A stretch of DNA of 64,000 bases from Flavobacterium aquidurense (GCA_900107365.1 FNPS01000002.1:496001-560000), one strand, 5' to 3'; shown: positions 15,727 to 24,160, numbered from the stretch's first letter. Translations and numbers: made by a program. The notes: generated by a model from the sequence alone, not told the origin.

Positions 15727-16350
15727 TTATTTTTTGCAATTTTTTTGAGTTTCCAAAGCTCTTTCTAATCCCCATTTTGGAGAAAAAGGTGTTTCTGGTT
15801 TAAAAGTAGCAAAAAGTTCGATAGCTTTATCAACTTGTGCGCAAAGGGGTTTTGTATCAACACCTGACCATTTTGCACCTCCGATTTGATAATCTGCTTC
15901 TCCAAAAACAATTCTTGGATTGTTTGGATCGATTGCCTTTCCTTTTGCATAAGCTTCCATTACTTTAGCCGAATATTTCATTCCGTTTGTCATTGGATCT
16001 GCAACAACCCAGGCTGTATAAATCAAAGCCTGCATCGCATATAATTCTGCATTATTCTGATCTTTAATAAATTCAACGTCTAAGGCATCTTGTGCTTTTG
16101 TCAGTAACAAGTCGATTTTAGTTTTATCTTTTTCTGAAAAAGCCGATGTAGTGTTGATTAAAGCTACATAATAATTTGGCAAATAACTTGTTTTTTCTGC
16201 TGCTGCAATTCTTTCGAACATTGCCGAAGCTTCAGCATTTTTTCCTTCTTTCCAAAGCCCAAAAGCTTTCCCCATTCCTTGTTCAAATTGTGTTTGTGCA
16301 GATAATAAACTGCAAATAAATAGCGTGGTAATTGTAATAATTTTGGTCAT
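15727..16350 (-). CDS. Secreted TPR-like protein of unknown function
   Basis: 207 residues with a cleavable signal peptide (MTKIITITTLFICSLLSAQ). The rest is helical with TPR-like spacing (FGLWKEGKNAEASAMFERIA, NYYVALINTTSAF, AELYAMQALIYTAWVV, AYAKGKAIDPNNPRIVFGEA). Such proteins are common in Flavobacteriia and are exported to the periplasm; the partner is unknown. It shares the strand of the kinase set but starts 25 bases upstream of the kinase stop-start region, so it may be its own unit or the first gene of that operon. Repeat arrays fill the region before its start. Confidence 0.8.
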   Translation of the reverse strand: MTKIITITTLFICSLLSAQTQFEQGMGKAFGLWKEGKNAEASAMFERIAAAEKTSYLPNYYVALINTTSAFSEKDKTKIDLLLTKAQDALDVEFIKDQNNAELYAMQALIYTAWVVADPMTNGMKYSAKVMEAYAKGKAIDPNNPRIVFGEADYQIGGAKWSGVDTKPLCAQVDKAIELFATFKPETPFSPKWGLERALETQKNCKK

Positions 16351-16362
16351 GATTTTTTTTTT

Positions 16363-16688
16363 AAAGGTTCTAAGATTCTAAGTTACTAAGGGTCTAAGTT
16401 TTTTTTATATTGATGATTAAAACTCTATTGTTATTGTTATTGTTATTGTTATTGTTATTTCTAATTATACTTCAAAAGTAAGTTGGATTTTAATCTTTTA
16501 AAATTAAATGATACTGAGTTGTCGAATATGGTGACTGAATTGTTTTTTTTGAGGTTCTGAGATACTAAGGTTCTGAGGTTCTAAGGTTTTTCTATACTAT
16601 TTCTCTCTTTGTATCTTTTATAATTTCCAGAATTCGAGTTACTAAGAAAAAACCTTAGCAACTTAGCATCTTAGACCCTTAGTCCCTT
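16363..16688. repeat. Repeat-filled gap: octamer arrays and a hexanucleotide microsatellite
   Basis: The gap between the TPR-like gene and the TonB receptor holds no gene. It contains a period-8 array at 16363-16400 (TTCTAAGA, TTCTAAGT, TACTAAGG, GTCTAAGT), a TTATTG microsatellite at 16426-16459 (about 5.5 copies), a second period-8 array at 16551-16592 (GGTTCTGA, GATACTAA, GGTTCTGA, GGTTCTAA) and its inverted counterpart at 16653-16688 (CCTTAGCA, ACTTAGCA, TCTTAGAC, CCTTAGTC). The last two could pair into a stem of about 35 bases with a 60-base loop, downstream of the TonB gene. Confidence 0.75.
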
Positions 16689-16690
16689 TT

Positions 16691-18856
16691 TTACAAGTTT
16701 TTCAACTGATTCTCATTCTTGTTTTTACTGATCGTCCAGAAGAAGCCTACGAAGAAAAATCGATCTGCGGTTGGTACAACAGCTTGTCTTTGATACACTC
16801 CGCTGGCATCTGGAAGTTTTGCGTAATCATATCCGAAAATATTTTGAGTTCCTAATACATTTGAAACAGAGAAATACAAGATTTTTTGTGTTGTCAATAA
16901 ATAGGCCCAGTTAAAACTCAAGCTATTGTATGATTTCGTTTTACCATTCATAAACTGCGTTTGATTTGGATCATTGTAAGGTCTTCCTGAACTGTAACTA
17001 TTTGTGAAACCTACTTGTGATTTCCAATCGGTAATGAAATATTTGGTTACAACAGACAAACTGTGATTGGCTACAAAACCAGGCGTTGCCATGGTTGGGA
17101 AATTTTTATATTGTCTTTCTGAATCGATGTAAGAATACGAAACCCAATACTCTAAGTTTTTAAGGAGATTGCTGTCTCTCCAAAATAAATCCAATCCTTT
17201 TGCATATCCGGAACCGTTATTGTTGAAAACCGAGTTATAAGCAATGTCTCTTGTATTGTACTGAACCAGGTTGCTGTAATCTTTATAATACGCTTCGGCT
17301 CTAAAAGTCTGACCTGGTTTTGTAAATTGATAATTCAAAATATAATGCCTTGCCTTTTCGCTTTCGAATTGATGGTATTTTGAAAACTTAATATAATCAA
17401 CTACAGGAGTCTGACTGAAATCTCCGTATGCAAATGAAAACTGGCTACTTTTTGAAACTTTGTACGCGATAGATGCTCTTGGTGCAATATTGGTTTCGTT
17501 TAACAAACTGTTATTTGAAAGTCGGAAACCTACTTTTGCTGCTAACTTTTTCGAGAATAAAATATCTCCCTCAGTATAAAATGCTGCAATGTTTGAATCA
17601 TAGCCATTTGCCACCTGAATATTTACATTATCATTAAAATTCTCATTGAATTTGGTAATAAAATAATCAGCTCCAAAAGATAATTTAAAGTAGTTAGAAA
17701 TGTTTTTTCTTAACTTTAATTTCAGCTGTGCAGCATTTTCTTTGGTATCAACATCATTAATATCGTATTTAACTTTATTATTACTGTAACCATAACTAAT
17801 TCCTGATGTTAGTTGCCAGCCTGTTCCAAAATCTCCTTTATATGAGGCATTCAAATAAAAGTTATTATTGTTTAAATCGGTTCTGATCGGGTTTTCGAAA
17901 TTTATATTTTTCTGATTTAAATCAAATTTCTCCGAATCAAAAGCAGCGTATAATTTAAAAATTCCTCTTTCAAAATGGTAGCGATAAACAGCTTCACCTC
18001 CCAAAGATTGATAAGGACTATTCCAGTCTACATTTTGAGGAATTACAGCCTGATAAGGTGCCAGATTAATATAATTGGTATTAATACTAAAAGAGCTTTT
18101 TTTCCATTTTTGAGTATTTCCAACTCCTAAACCTACCGTCATTAAAGCGATATCTGTTTTATTCATGTCAGGTTCATCTTGTGTATTCAATAATAAAACA
18201 CTTGACAGCGCTTCACCATATTCGGCTGAATATCCTCCCGTAGAAAAAGCAATTCCGCTAAACAAAAAAGGCGAAAATCGGCTCCTTGTTGGTAAATTAT
18301 TAGTAGTTGCACCATAAGGTTGCGCTACACGAAGTCCGTCGACAAAGGTTTGCGTTTCACTCGCTTCTCCTCCACGTACAAACAAACGTCCGTCCTCACC
18401 TACTGTTTGTGTTCCCGGTAAAGTTTGCAAAGCGGCAATAATATTTCCAGCAGAACCTGCCGTGGTTACGATATCTAAAGGTTTTAAAACGGAGACTCTT
18501 GCTTTATCGCCAGATTCTAAAGTTCCGGCGGTGATTACAACAGCATCAAGTGCATTTACATTTTCTCTTAATTTTACCGTTTGATCTTTAAAATTGGTAA
18601 CATCAATTTCTGTTTTAAATGTTTCATAAAGTAAGAAACTAACAATTATATTTTGATTTCCTGTTGCAGTTGTTTCAAAAGAAAACTCCCCTGTTTCAGA
18701 ACTTGTAGCTCCATCATAAGTTCCGTCGATGTAAATATTAGCGCCCGGAACCGGTTTTCCTTTTTGGTCAACCACTTTTCCTGAAATGGTGTTTTGTGCA
18801 AAAATGAATGCTGTTAAAAATAAAAAGGTAATTGTAAAAAGTATTTTGGTTTTCAT
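16691..18856 (-). CDS. TonB-dependent outer membrane receptor with carboxypeptidase-like domain
   Basis: 721 residues. Signal peptide (KILFTITFLFLTAFIFAQ), then a CarboxypepD_reg-like domain (GKVVDQKGKPVPGANIYIDG), a plug domain (LPGTQTVGEDGRLFVRGGEA, TFVDGLRVAQPYG) and a 22-strand barrel to the end. It takes up a ligand using TonB energy; the ligand is unknown. No SusD partner follows, so it is more like a stand-alone receptor (siderophore, vitamin or peptide) than a polysaccharide SusC. A TACATTTG -7 box lies on the minus strand at 18877-18884, about 20 bases before the ATG. Confidence 0.93.
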   Translation of the reverse strand: MKTKILFTITFLFLTAFIFAQNTISGKVVDQKGKPVPGANIYIDGTYDGATSSETGEFSFETTATGNQNIIVSFLLYETFKTEIDVTNFKDQTVKLRENVNALDAVVITAGTLESGDKARVSVLKPLDIVTTAGSAGNIIAALQTLPGTQTVGEDGRLFVRGGEASETQTFVDGLRVAQPYGATTNNLPTRSRFSPFLFSGIAFSTGGYSAEYGEALSSVLLLNTQDEPDMNKTDIALMTVGLGVGNTQKWKKSSFSINTNYINLAPYQAVIPQNVDWNSPYQSLGGEAVYRYHFERGIFKLYAAFDSEKFDLNQKNINFENPIRTDLNNNNFYLNASYKGDFGTGWQLTSGISYGYSNNKVKYDINDVDTKENAAQLKLKLRKNISNYFKLSFGADYFITKFNENFNDNVNIQVANGYDSNIAAFYTEGDILFSKKLAAKVGFRLSNNSLLNETNIAPRASIAYKVSKSSQFSFAYGDFSQTPVVDYIKFSKYHQFESEKARHYILNYQFTKPGQTFRAEAYYKDYSNLVQYNTRDIAYNSVFNNNGSGYAKGLDLFWRDSNLLKNLEYWVSYSYIDSERQYKNFPTMATPGFVANHSLSVVTKYFITDWKSQVGFTNSYSSGRPYNDPNQTQFMNGKTKSYNSLSFNWAYLLTTQKILYFSVSNVLGTQNIFGYDYAKLPDASGVYQRQAVVPTADRFFFVGFFWTISKNKNENQLKNL

Positions 18857-18995
18857 GGTATTGGTTTTTGATGAGGCAAATGTATTTTAACAATACTTGT
18901 TAAAAAATATTAAATAACCCAATTGTAGAATTTCGGGGATGAGTTGTAAAATACTTATTTGTATCTTAGCTAAGATGTTTCAAAAACTATAAATT

Positions 18996-19454
18996 ATGTC
19001 AGAAAGTAAAAGAGTTTCAAATTTATATCAATCCATTTATAATGGAAATCCGTGGTTGGAGGTTACCTTGGCAGATACCTTAAAAGATGTTACTGCAGCT
19101 CAGGCCTATAAAAAAATAAATCCAAATTTAAACACGATTTGGGAAATTGTTAATCATCTAATACAATGGAGAAGGAATATTTTAAGACGTGTACAGGGTG
19201 AAATAATTACAACTCCCGATCATAATTATTTTGTACCTATTTTAGATTCATCTGAACCAGCCTGGGAACAATCACTGCAAAGTCTTGCAAAATCTCAGGA
19301 ATTATGGAGTGCTTGTTTGAGCGATTTTAAAGATGCAGATTTCGAGAAAATAGATCAAAATAATAACCATAATTTTTATGAAGATATTCACGGAATCATT
19401 CAGCATGACGTTTATCATTTAGGACAGATTGTGATTTTGAAGAAATTACTTTAA
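18996..19454 (+). CDS. DinB-family metal-binding helical protein
   Basis: 152 residues with the four-helix DinB/YfiT-like layout. Likely metal-ligand histidines are in EIVNHLIQWRRN, and in QHDVYHLGQIVIL, the signature HxxxH near the C-terminus. The family includes bacillithiol-S-transferase-like enzymes; a thiol-transfer role is plausible but unproven. It is the first of four closely packed genes (gaps of 10, 8 and 3 bases) with a YciI-like protein, an acetyltransferase and a VOC protein. Confidence 0.85.
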   Translation: MSESKRVSNLYQSIYNGNPWLEVTLADTLKDVTAAQAYKKINPNLNTIWEIVNHLIQWRRNILRRVQGEIITTPDHNYFVPILDSSEPAWEQSLQSLAKSQELWSACLSDFKDADFEKIDQNNNHNFYEDIHGIIQHDVYHLGQIVILKKLL

Positions 19455-19464
19455 TATATTTTAC

Positions 19465-19923
19465 ATGAAAAAAACAATACTAATAATTGGATTTTTATTT
19501 GTAGGTATACTTGGATTCTCACAGGAAACGGAAACAAAATATGATGAAAATCTTGCCAAATCCCTAAATGCAGAGCCTAACGGAATGAAAAAATATGTGT
19601 TCTGTCTGTTAAAAACAGGAACGAAAACAACTGCTTCAAAAGAAGAAACTCAAAAATTATTTGAAGGTCATATGGCAAATATTAGCAAATTAGCTAAAGA
19701 AGGAAAGCTGGTTGTTGCTGGTCCTTTTATGAAAAACGATCGAAATTACAGAGGCATTTATATTTTTAATGTTGAAACTGTTGAAGAAGCACAAAAGCTT
19801 GTAGCCACAGATCCGGCAATTCAGGCTAAACTTCTTGAAGCCGAATTAACACCGTGGTATTCGAGCGCCGCATTGCAGGAAACAGTAAAAATTCATGAGA
19901 AGATTTCTAAGAAAAAAATGTAG
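19465..19923 (+). CDS. Secreted YciI-like protein
   Basis: 152 residues with an N-terminal signal peptide (ILIIGFLFVGILGFSQE) and a YCII domain: KKYVFCLLKTGTK, FEGHMANISKLAKEGKLVVA and GPFMKNDRNYRGIYIFNVE, then AEEAQ-like DPAIQAKLLEAELTPWYSS. YciI domains have a ferredoxin-like fold with an active-site His (the H of EGHMANI); their chemistry is largely unknown. An exported version is a Bacteroidota trait. Second gene of the four-gene unit. Confidence 0.87.
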   Translation: MKKTILIIGFLFVGILGFSQETETKYDENLAKSLNAEPNGMKKYVFCLLKTGTKTTASKEETQKLFEGHMANISKLAKEGKLVVAGPFMKNDRNYRGIYIFNVETVEEAQKLVATDPAIQAKLLEAELTPWYSSAALQETVKIHEKISKKKM

Positions 19924-19931
19924 TCCCTTAT

Positions 19932-20504
19932 ATGAAAACAGAAAAAGAAAAAATGATCTCCGGCGAATATTATAATGCTTTTGATCCTGAATTAGTAAAA
20001 GGCCGCCGAACAGCAAAAAATCTTTTGCATAGTCTGAATGTCAAAGAATATAGAGTAACCAAAAGAGCCAAAGAAATTTTAAAAGAATTAATTCCAAATA
20101 CAGGATCTGGTTTTTATATTGAACCACCTTTTCATTGTGATTACGGATACAATATTAGCTGTGGAGAAAACGTTTATTTCAATGTCAATTGTGTGGTTTT
20201 AGATTGCGCTCCCGTAACTATTGGATCAAATGTATTTATTGCGCCTAATGTTCAAATCTATACAGCATCTCATCCGCTTGAAGCCGAATTGCGAAAAACA
20301 TTAGAAAATGCTTTGCCGATTTCTATTGGAGATGATTGCTGGATTGGAGGAACCTCCGTAATTTGCCCGGGAGTAACTATCGGAAAAGGCTGTGTTATTG
20401 GCGCGGGATCTGTTGTTACAAAAGACATTCCGGACAACTCGTTAGCCGTTGGAAATCCGGCAAAAGTAATTAGAAAATTAAATCAGGAACCTGAATCAAA
20501 ATAA
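19932..20504 (+). CDS. Sugar O-acetyltransferase (maltose/galactoside acetyltransferase type)
   Basis: 190 residues. The N-terminal Mac domain (KEKMISGEYYNAFDPELVKG) is followed by a left-handed beta helix of hexapeptide repeats (ITIGDDCWIGGTSVICPGVT-type turns) and the conserved AVGNPAKVIRKL end. The catalytic His is in IYTASHPLEAELR. Transfers acetyl from acetyl-CoA to a hydroxyl of a small sugar, in the cytoplasm. It may serve detoxification of non-metabolised sugars. Third gene of the unit. Confidence 0.93.
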   Translation: MKTEKEKMISGEYYNAFDPELVKGRRTAKNLLHSLNVKEYRVTKRAKEILKELIPNTGSGFYIEPPFHCDYGYNISCGENVYFNVNCVVLDCAPVTIGSNVFIAPNVQIYTASHPLEAELRKTLENALPISIGDDCWIGGTSVICPGVTIGKGCVIGAGSVVTKDIPDNSLAVGNPAKVIRKLNQEPESK

Positions 20505-20507
20505 ATA

Positions 20508-20897
20508 ATGCTTACCTTAAATAAAGTTCACCACATTGCCATTTTATGCTCCGATTATCAAAAATCTAAAACTTTTTATACGGAAGTTTTGGGATTGACG
20601 ATTATTAGGGAAATTTACCGCGAAGAACGCCAGTCTTATAAACTCGATTTAGCCTTAAATGGCACTTATGTAGTCGAATTATTTTCATTTCCAAATCCGC
20701 CGAAACGCCCGTCAAGACCAGAAGCTGTTGGCTTAAGACATTTGGCTTTTGAAGTCATTAATTTAGAAGAAACCATTGCATTCCTGGATTCAAAAAACAT
20801 AGAATCAGAACCTATAAGAATTGATGAAACAACTGAAAAACGATTTACTTTTATTGCTGATCCGGATGAATTGCCAATTGAGTTTTATGAGCGATAA
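20508..20897 (+). CDS. VOC/glyoxalase-like metalloprotein, YaeR/SMU1112c type
   Basis: 129 residues, a single vicinal-oxygen-chelate domain. Metal ligands are suggested by HHIAILCSDYQKS (His), VVELFSFPNPP (Glu), LRHLAFEVINLEE (His) and PIEFYE (Glu). The SFPNPPKRPSRPEAVGLRHL block is diagnostic for the YaeR subgroup, which is related to glyoxalase I but has no proven substrate. It starts three bases after the acetyltransferase stop, so it is translated from the same message. Confidence 0.9.
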   Translation: MLTLNKVHHIAILCSDYQKSKTFYTEVLGLTIIREIYREERQSYKLDLALNGTYVVELFSFPNPPKRPSRPEAVGLRHLAFEVINLEETIAFLDSKNIESEPIRIDETTEKRFTFIADPDELPIEFYER

Positions 20898-20911
20898 CTA
20901 AGTTTTTTTTT

Positions 20912-20985
20912 GCCACGAAGACACGAAGTCACAAAGTTATTTTTAAAATTAATGAGAGAACTTAGCGCCTTAGTGTCTTTGTGGT
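20912..20985. repeat. Hybrid octamer-period inverted repeat after the VOC gene
   Basis: The left arm (20912-20938) has units CCACGAAG, ACACGAAG, TCACAAAG. The right arm (20959-20985), read on the other strand, has CCACAAAG, ACACTAAG, GCGCTAAG. The arms pair over 27 positions with 21 matches. The right arm mixes the CACGAAG and CTAAGG unit types, linking two repeat flavours in one structure. It probably acts as a 3' end hairpin for the four-gene operon. Confidence 0.72.
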
Positions 20986-21095
20986 ATTCCTTTAAGTAAA
21001 ATAATTTTCCTGTTTTAGTAATTTTAACAAATTATAAAGACCGTTTATTATTAAAAAACAGATTTGATTGCCTAATTTTGTGAAATCGCAAATAA

Positions 21096-22403
21096 ATGTC
21101 GCGATCTACAAATCCACATCTGATGAACAAAACGGCGCAAATCAAAAAAAATCATCAATTTATTAAGTTCCGAAAATTAGTTATTGTTTCTATTTTAATT
21201 GGCTTTCTTTCAGCCTTTCTCGGAATCTCACTTAAAAAGATAACCGAATATTACGAAGAAATCTTCTTTCATGAAGTTTCGGTAAATCCGATTTTTTATA
21301 TCATTTTTCCTGTTTTTGGATTATCCGTAATTTATTTTCTAAGACAATATCTTTTCAAAAAGAAAGAAAACAAAGGTATCAAAGAGGTTTTCGAAAGTAC
21401 CAAATCAGCTTCAAAAAACCTGCCTTCTTATAAAATTCCATCCCACTTTATAAACGGATTATTAACTGTTATTTTTGGAGGATCAACCGGAATCGAAGTT
21501 TCTACCGTGGTTGCCACTGCTACCATTGGTTCTGTAGCACAACAAAAAGAAAATGTTTTTCGTCAATACAAAACCGAATTAATATGTGCGGGTGTTGCAG
21601 CCGGAGTTACAGCGTTATTCAGTAGCCCGATTGCCGGAATTTTGTTTGCCTTAGAAGTTATTTCGCGAAAAGTTACACGCGCTTTTATCATATCCAATGT
21701 AATTGCCGTTTCTATTGCTTATGGTTTGCTTTCTATTTTAAAAGAAGAACCTTTATTTACAGTTTCAATCACAACCTGGCATCTAAAAGCGATTCCATAT
21801 TTTATTCTTTTGGGAATTTTAGCCGGAATGAATTCTGTTTACCTAACAAAATGCGTTTTGTTTTTTAAATCTCAATTCGGAAAAATAGACACTCATTATT
21901 ATAAAATCATTTTAGGATCAACGGTTTTAAGTATTTCACTTTTCGTTTTTCCACAATTATATGGAGAAGGATATCACGCTATAAAAGGAATTTTTGCTAA
22001 TTCTTCAGAAATTCCCTTAACTGTAACATTAGCTTTTACCTTTATTGGAATCTTACTTTTAAAACCAATTGTAACTTCAATTACATTGGCTTCTGGAGGA
22101 GATGGGGGCGTCTTTGCACCTAGTCTTTTTATTGGAGCATTTTTAGGATTATTACTAGCTTCAATCTTAAATACTTTTTTCCATGTAAATGTGATTCCCG
22201 TTAACTTTATGATTATCGGAATGGCAGCGGTTTTAAGCGCCAGTATTCATGCACCTTTTACAGCAATATTTTTAGTTTGTGGCTTAACAAACGATTACAC
22301 TTTGTTTTTACCCATTCTTGTTGTCTGTTTAATTTCTAAATACACCGCAAAAATGATTTATCCATATACGGTTTATTCTTATTCTCCGAGCTTAGTAAAA
22401 TAA
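21096..22403 (+). CDS. ClC-family chloride channel/transporter
   Basis: 435 residues, about 10-12 membrane helices. ClC motifs: IFGGSTGIEVSTVVATATIG (the GxEGP position, with the gating-type Glu but VS in place of GP), GVAAGVTALFSSPIAGILFALEV, and GGDGGVFAPSLFIGAFLG (GxFxP). The first motif GSGIP is replaced by NKGIKEV. Whether it is a channel or a Cl-/H+ exchanger is unclear. A TAATTTTG box at 21073-21080 is only 15 bases before ATG 21096, so ATG 21123 (MNKTAQIKKN) is an equally good start. An HPP-family gene follows after 9 bases. Confidence 0.92.
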   Translation: MSRSTNPHLMNKTAQIKKNHQFIKFRKLVIVSILIGFLSAFLGISLKKITEYYEEIFFHEVSVNPIFYIIFPVFGLSVIYFLRQYLFKKKENKGIKEVFESTKSASKNLPSYKIPSHFINGLLTVIFGGSTGIEVSTVVATATIGSVAQQKENVFRQYKTELICAGVAAGVTALFSSPIAGILFALEVISRKVTRAFIISNVIAVSIAYGLLSILKEEPLFTVSITTWHLKAIPYFILLGILAGMNSVYLTKCVLFFKSQFGKIDTHYYKIILGSTVLSISLFVFPQLYGEGYHAIKGIFANSSEIPLTVTLAFTFIGILLLKPIVTSITLASGGDGGVFAPSLFIGAFLGLLLASILNTFFHVNVIPVNFMIIGMAAVLSASIHAPFTAIFLVCGLTNDYTLFLPILVVCLISKYTAKMIYPYTVYSYSPSLVK

Positions 22404-22412
22404 AAATACCAC

Positions 22413-23012
22413 ATGCCTGTTCAAAAAATAAAAAGAGGATATCGCAAAACACGATACATTCTTTATAAAGAAACTTTAGTTGATTATAAAGAACATTTTT
22501 GGTCATTTTTAGGATCATTCGTCGGAATTGGTATTTTGGCTTATCTGGAATCTATTCACTTTTCAGGAAGTGACATGGTTTATTTAATTGGATCATTTGG
22601 AGCATCAAGTGTATTAATTTATGGTATCATTCAAAGTCCGTTCTCGCAGCCTCGAAATTTAATTGGAGGACATTTAATCTCAGCATTTATTGGTGTTACT
22701 GTAAATAAATTAGTTCCGGATATTGTTTGGATCGCTGCTCCATTGGCAGTTTCTCTTTCAATTATAGGTATGCAAATTACCAAAACTTTACATCCTCCTG
22801 GAGGTGCAACTGCTCTTATTGCTGTTACCGCTTCAAGTCAAATAAAAGATTTGGGTTATATGTATGTTATTTCGCCCGTTTTAGTTGGAGTTTTAATTTT
22901 ATTTCTCACCGCTTTAGTTTTTAATAATATGACTTCGAGCAGAACTTACCCGAGTCATAGTACGTATCATAAACATTATCATAAGATTAGAAAACGCTTA
23001 TCAGGGAAATAG
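22413..23012 (+). CDS. HPP-family integral membrane protein
   Basis: 199 residues with four or five membrane helices and the name-giving HPPGGATALIAV at about residue 127. Other blocks: GSFGASSVLIYGIIQSPFSQ, PRNLIGGHLISAFIGV. Some plant and cyanobacterial HPP proteins transport nitrite. Adjacent to a ClC anion transporter with a 9-base gap, so an anion-transport role is a reasonable inference. The basic, His-rich tail (YPSHSTYHKHYHKIRKRL) is notable. Confidence 0.9.
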   Translation: MPVQKIKRGYRKTRYILYKETLVDYKEHFWSFLGSFVGIGILAYLESIHFSGSDMVYLIGSFGASSVLIYGIIQSPFSQPRNLIGGHLISAFIGVTVNKLVPDIVWIAAPLAVSLSIIGMQITKTLHPPGGATALIAVTASSQIKDLGYMYVISPVLVGVLILFLTALVFNNMTSSRTYPSHSTYHKHYHKIRKRLSGK

Positions 23013-23108
23013 ATTTTAGCAATTAAAATCTTTTCAACAAATCACAATTCCTAATTCGTATTTCGTTTTTTATATTTTACCTTTGACCTTTCAATAAAAA
23101 CAAAGATT

Positions 23109-23648
23109 ATGGTTTATAAATTTAGAGTAATTCTAGACGCCGAAGAAGATATTTTTAGAGACATTGCAATTCTTGAAGACGATACTCTTGAAGATTTACA
23201 CAATGCGATCTTCAATGCTTTTGGTTTTGACGGAATGGAAGTAGCTTCGTTTTATACCTGCGATGAAACTTGGAATCAGGAAGATGAAATTGCACTTTTT
23301 GATACCGGTGATGTTCCTGGAGAGCAAAGAACCATGAGCGATTATAAATTATCTGATCTCCTGGACGAGCAAAACACCAAAATTATTTATGTATATGATT
23401 TCATCAACATGTGGACATTCTTAGTTGAATTGGCTGCTATTGAAGATCAAATTGCTGGAGCTCCATACCCTGAAACATTATTCTCTCACGGAGAAATGCC
23501 AGATGAAGCAGGCGAAAAAAGCTTTGAAGCCGATATGCATGACGATATCTACGGTGAATTTGAAGATGATTTAGACGAAGAAGATCTTGACATGTTTGAA
23601 GGCGATGACAGTTTTGAAGATTTTGGGTTTGAGGAGAATTGGAATTAG
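23109..23648 (+). CDS. PRiA4 ORF-3-like protein
   Basis: 179 residues: MVYKFRVILDAEEDIFRDIAI, then LEDLHNAIFNAFGFDGMEVA and FYTCDETWNQEDEIALFD match the plasmid pRiA4b ORF-3-like domain. The C-terminal 70 residues are extremely acidic (DDLDEEDLDMFEGDDSFEDF). The family is widespread in Bacteroidota chromosomes and has no established function; the related passenger proteins of IS elements give it a misleading name. Nothing around it suggests a mobile element. Confidence 0.85.
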   Translation: MVYKFRVILDAEEDIFRDIAILEDDTLEDLHNAIFNAFGFDGMEVASFYTCDETWNQEDEIALFDTGDVPGEQRTMSDYKLSDLLDEQNTKIIYVYDFINMWTFLVELAAIEDQIAGAPYPETLFSHGEMPDEAGEKSFEADMHDDIYGEFEDDLDEEDLDMFEGDDSFEDFGFEENWN

Positions 23649-23651
23649 TTT

Positions 23652-24152
23652 TGAGATTCTAAGGTTCTGAGATGCTAAGGTTCTAAGGTTTTTTATTTTG
23701 AGGGTTTTTTCTTATATTTTAATTAATTTTATCAAATTAATTAAAATATATAAAAATGAGCAATTTTAGAAGCCTCCTTATCTGGCAAAAATCAATGGCC
23801 TTGACCACAAAAATTTATTTTTCAACCAATAATTTCCCAAAAGAAGAAATCTTTGGATTAACTTCACAAATTAGACGTAGCTCGATATCTATTCCCAGCA
23901 ATATTGCAGAAGGATTTGGAAGAGAAAGTGATAAAGAACTTTTAGGCTTTTTAAACATTTCTGTTGGATCTTTATTCGAAATGCAAACACAATTAGAAAT
24001 CGCAAAAAACATATCTTATTTAAAAGAATACGATTTTAATAACTTATACGAGGACAGTCGCGAAGTAGAAAGAATGTTAGTTTCTTTCATTAAAAAAATA
24101 AAAGATCGAAACTAAACCTCAGTACCTTAGCATCTCAGAACCTCAGTACCTA
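23652..24152. repeat. Inverted-repeat cassette enclosing a four-helix-bundle gene
   Basis: The left arm (23655-23692) is a period-8 array (TTCTAAGG, TTCTGAGA, TGCTAAGG, TTCTAAGG). The right arm (24115-24152) is its inverted counterpart. Aligned over 38 positions they match at 33, with a shared 19-base core AGGTTCTGAGATGCTAAGG. The enclosed 420 bases hold one gene, that of the four-helix-bundle protein. In RNA the arms would form a long stem with the gene in the loop, as known for intervening sequences in 23S rRNA. The left arm starts just after the upstream PRiA4-like stop; the right arm ends 8 bases before the next ATG. Confidence 0.8.
23756..24115 (+). CDS. Four-helix-bundle protein (23S rRNA intervening-sequence protein family)
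   Basis: 119 residues. The family start SLLIWQKSMALTTKIYF, the signature SSISIPSNIAEGFGRESDKE and the GFLNISVGSLFEMQTQLEIA helix are all present, so this is a clear member of the IVS/S23 family. First found in intervening sequences inside bacterial 23S rRNA genes, homologues are also common elsewhere in genomes; their function is unknown (a pentameric RNA/DNA-binding role has been suggested). Here there is no rRNA: the gene sits alone between inverted octamer arrays. The stop codon touches the right arm. Confidence 0.93.
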   Translation: MSNFRSLLIWQKSMALTTKIYFSTNNFPKEEIFGLTSQIRRSSISIPSNIAEGFGRESDKELLGFLNISVGSLFEMQTQLEIAKNISYLKEYDFNNLYEDSREVERMLVSFIKKIKDRN

Positions 24153-24160
24153 AAAAAAAT

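Noticed and set aside
16551-16688. CRISPR array
   Set aside because: Units are 8 bases and degenerate with no spacers; no cas genes in the window.
16691-18856. SusC of a polysaccharide utilisation locus
   Set aside because: There is no SusD-like gene or glycoside hydrolase nearby, and the protein is shorter than usual SusC.
23109-23648. Remnant of an insertion sequence (IS1096-like passenger)
   Set aside because: The domain is common as a chromosomal gene in Bacteroidota; no transposase or terminal repeats were seen.
23756-24115. Intervening sequence of a 23S rRNA gene
   Set aside because: The protein family fits but there is no rRNA sequence on either side.
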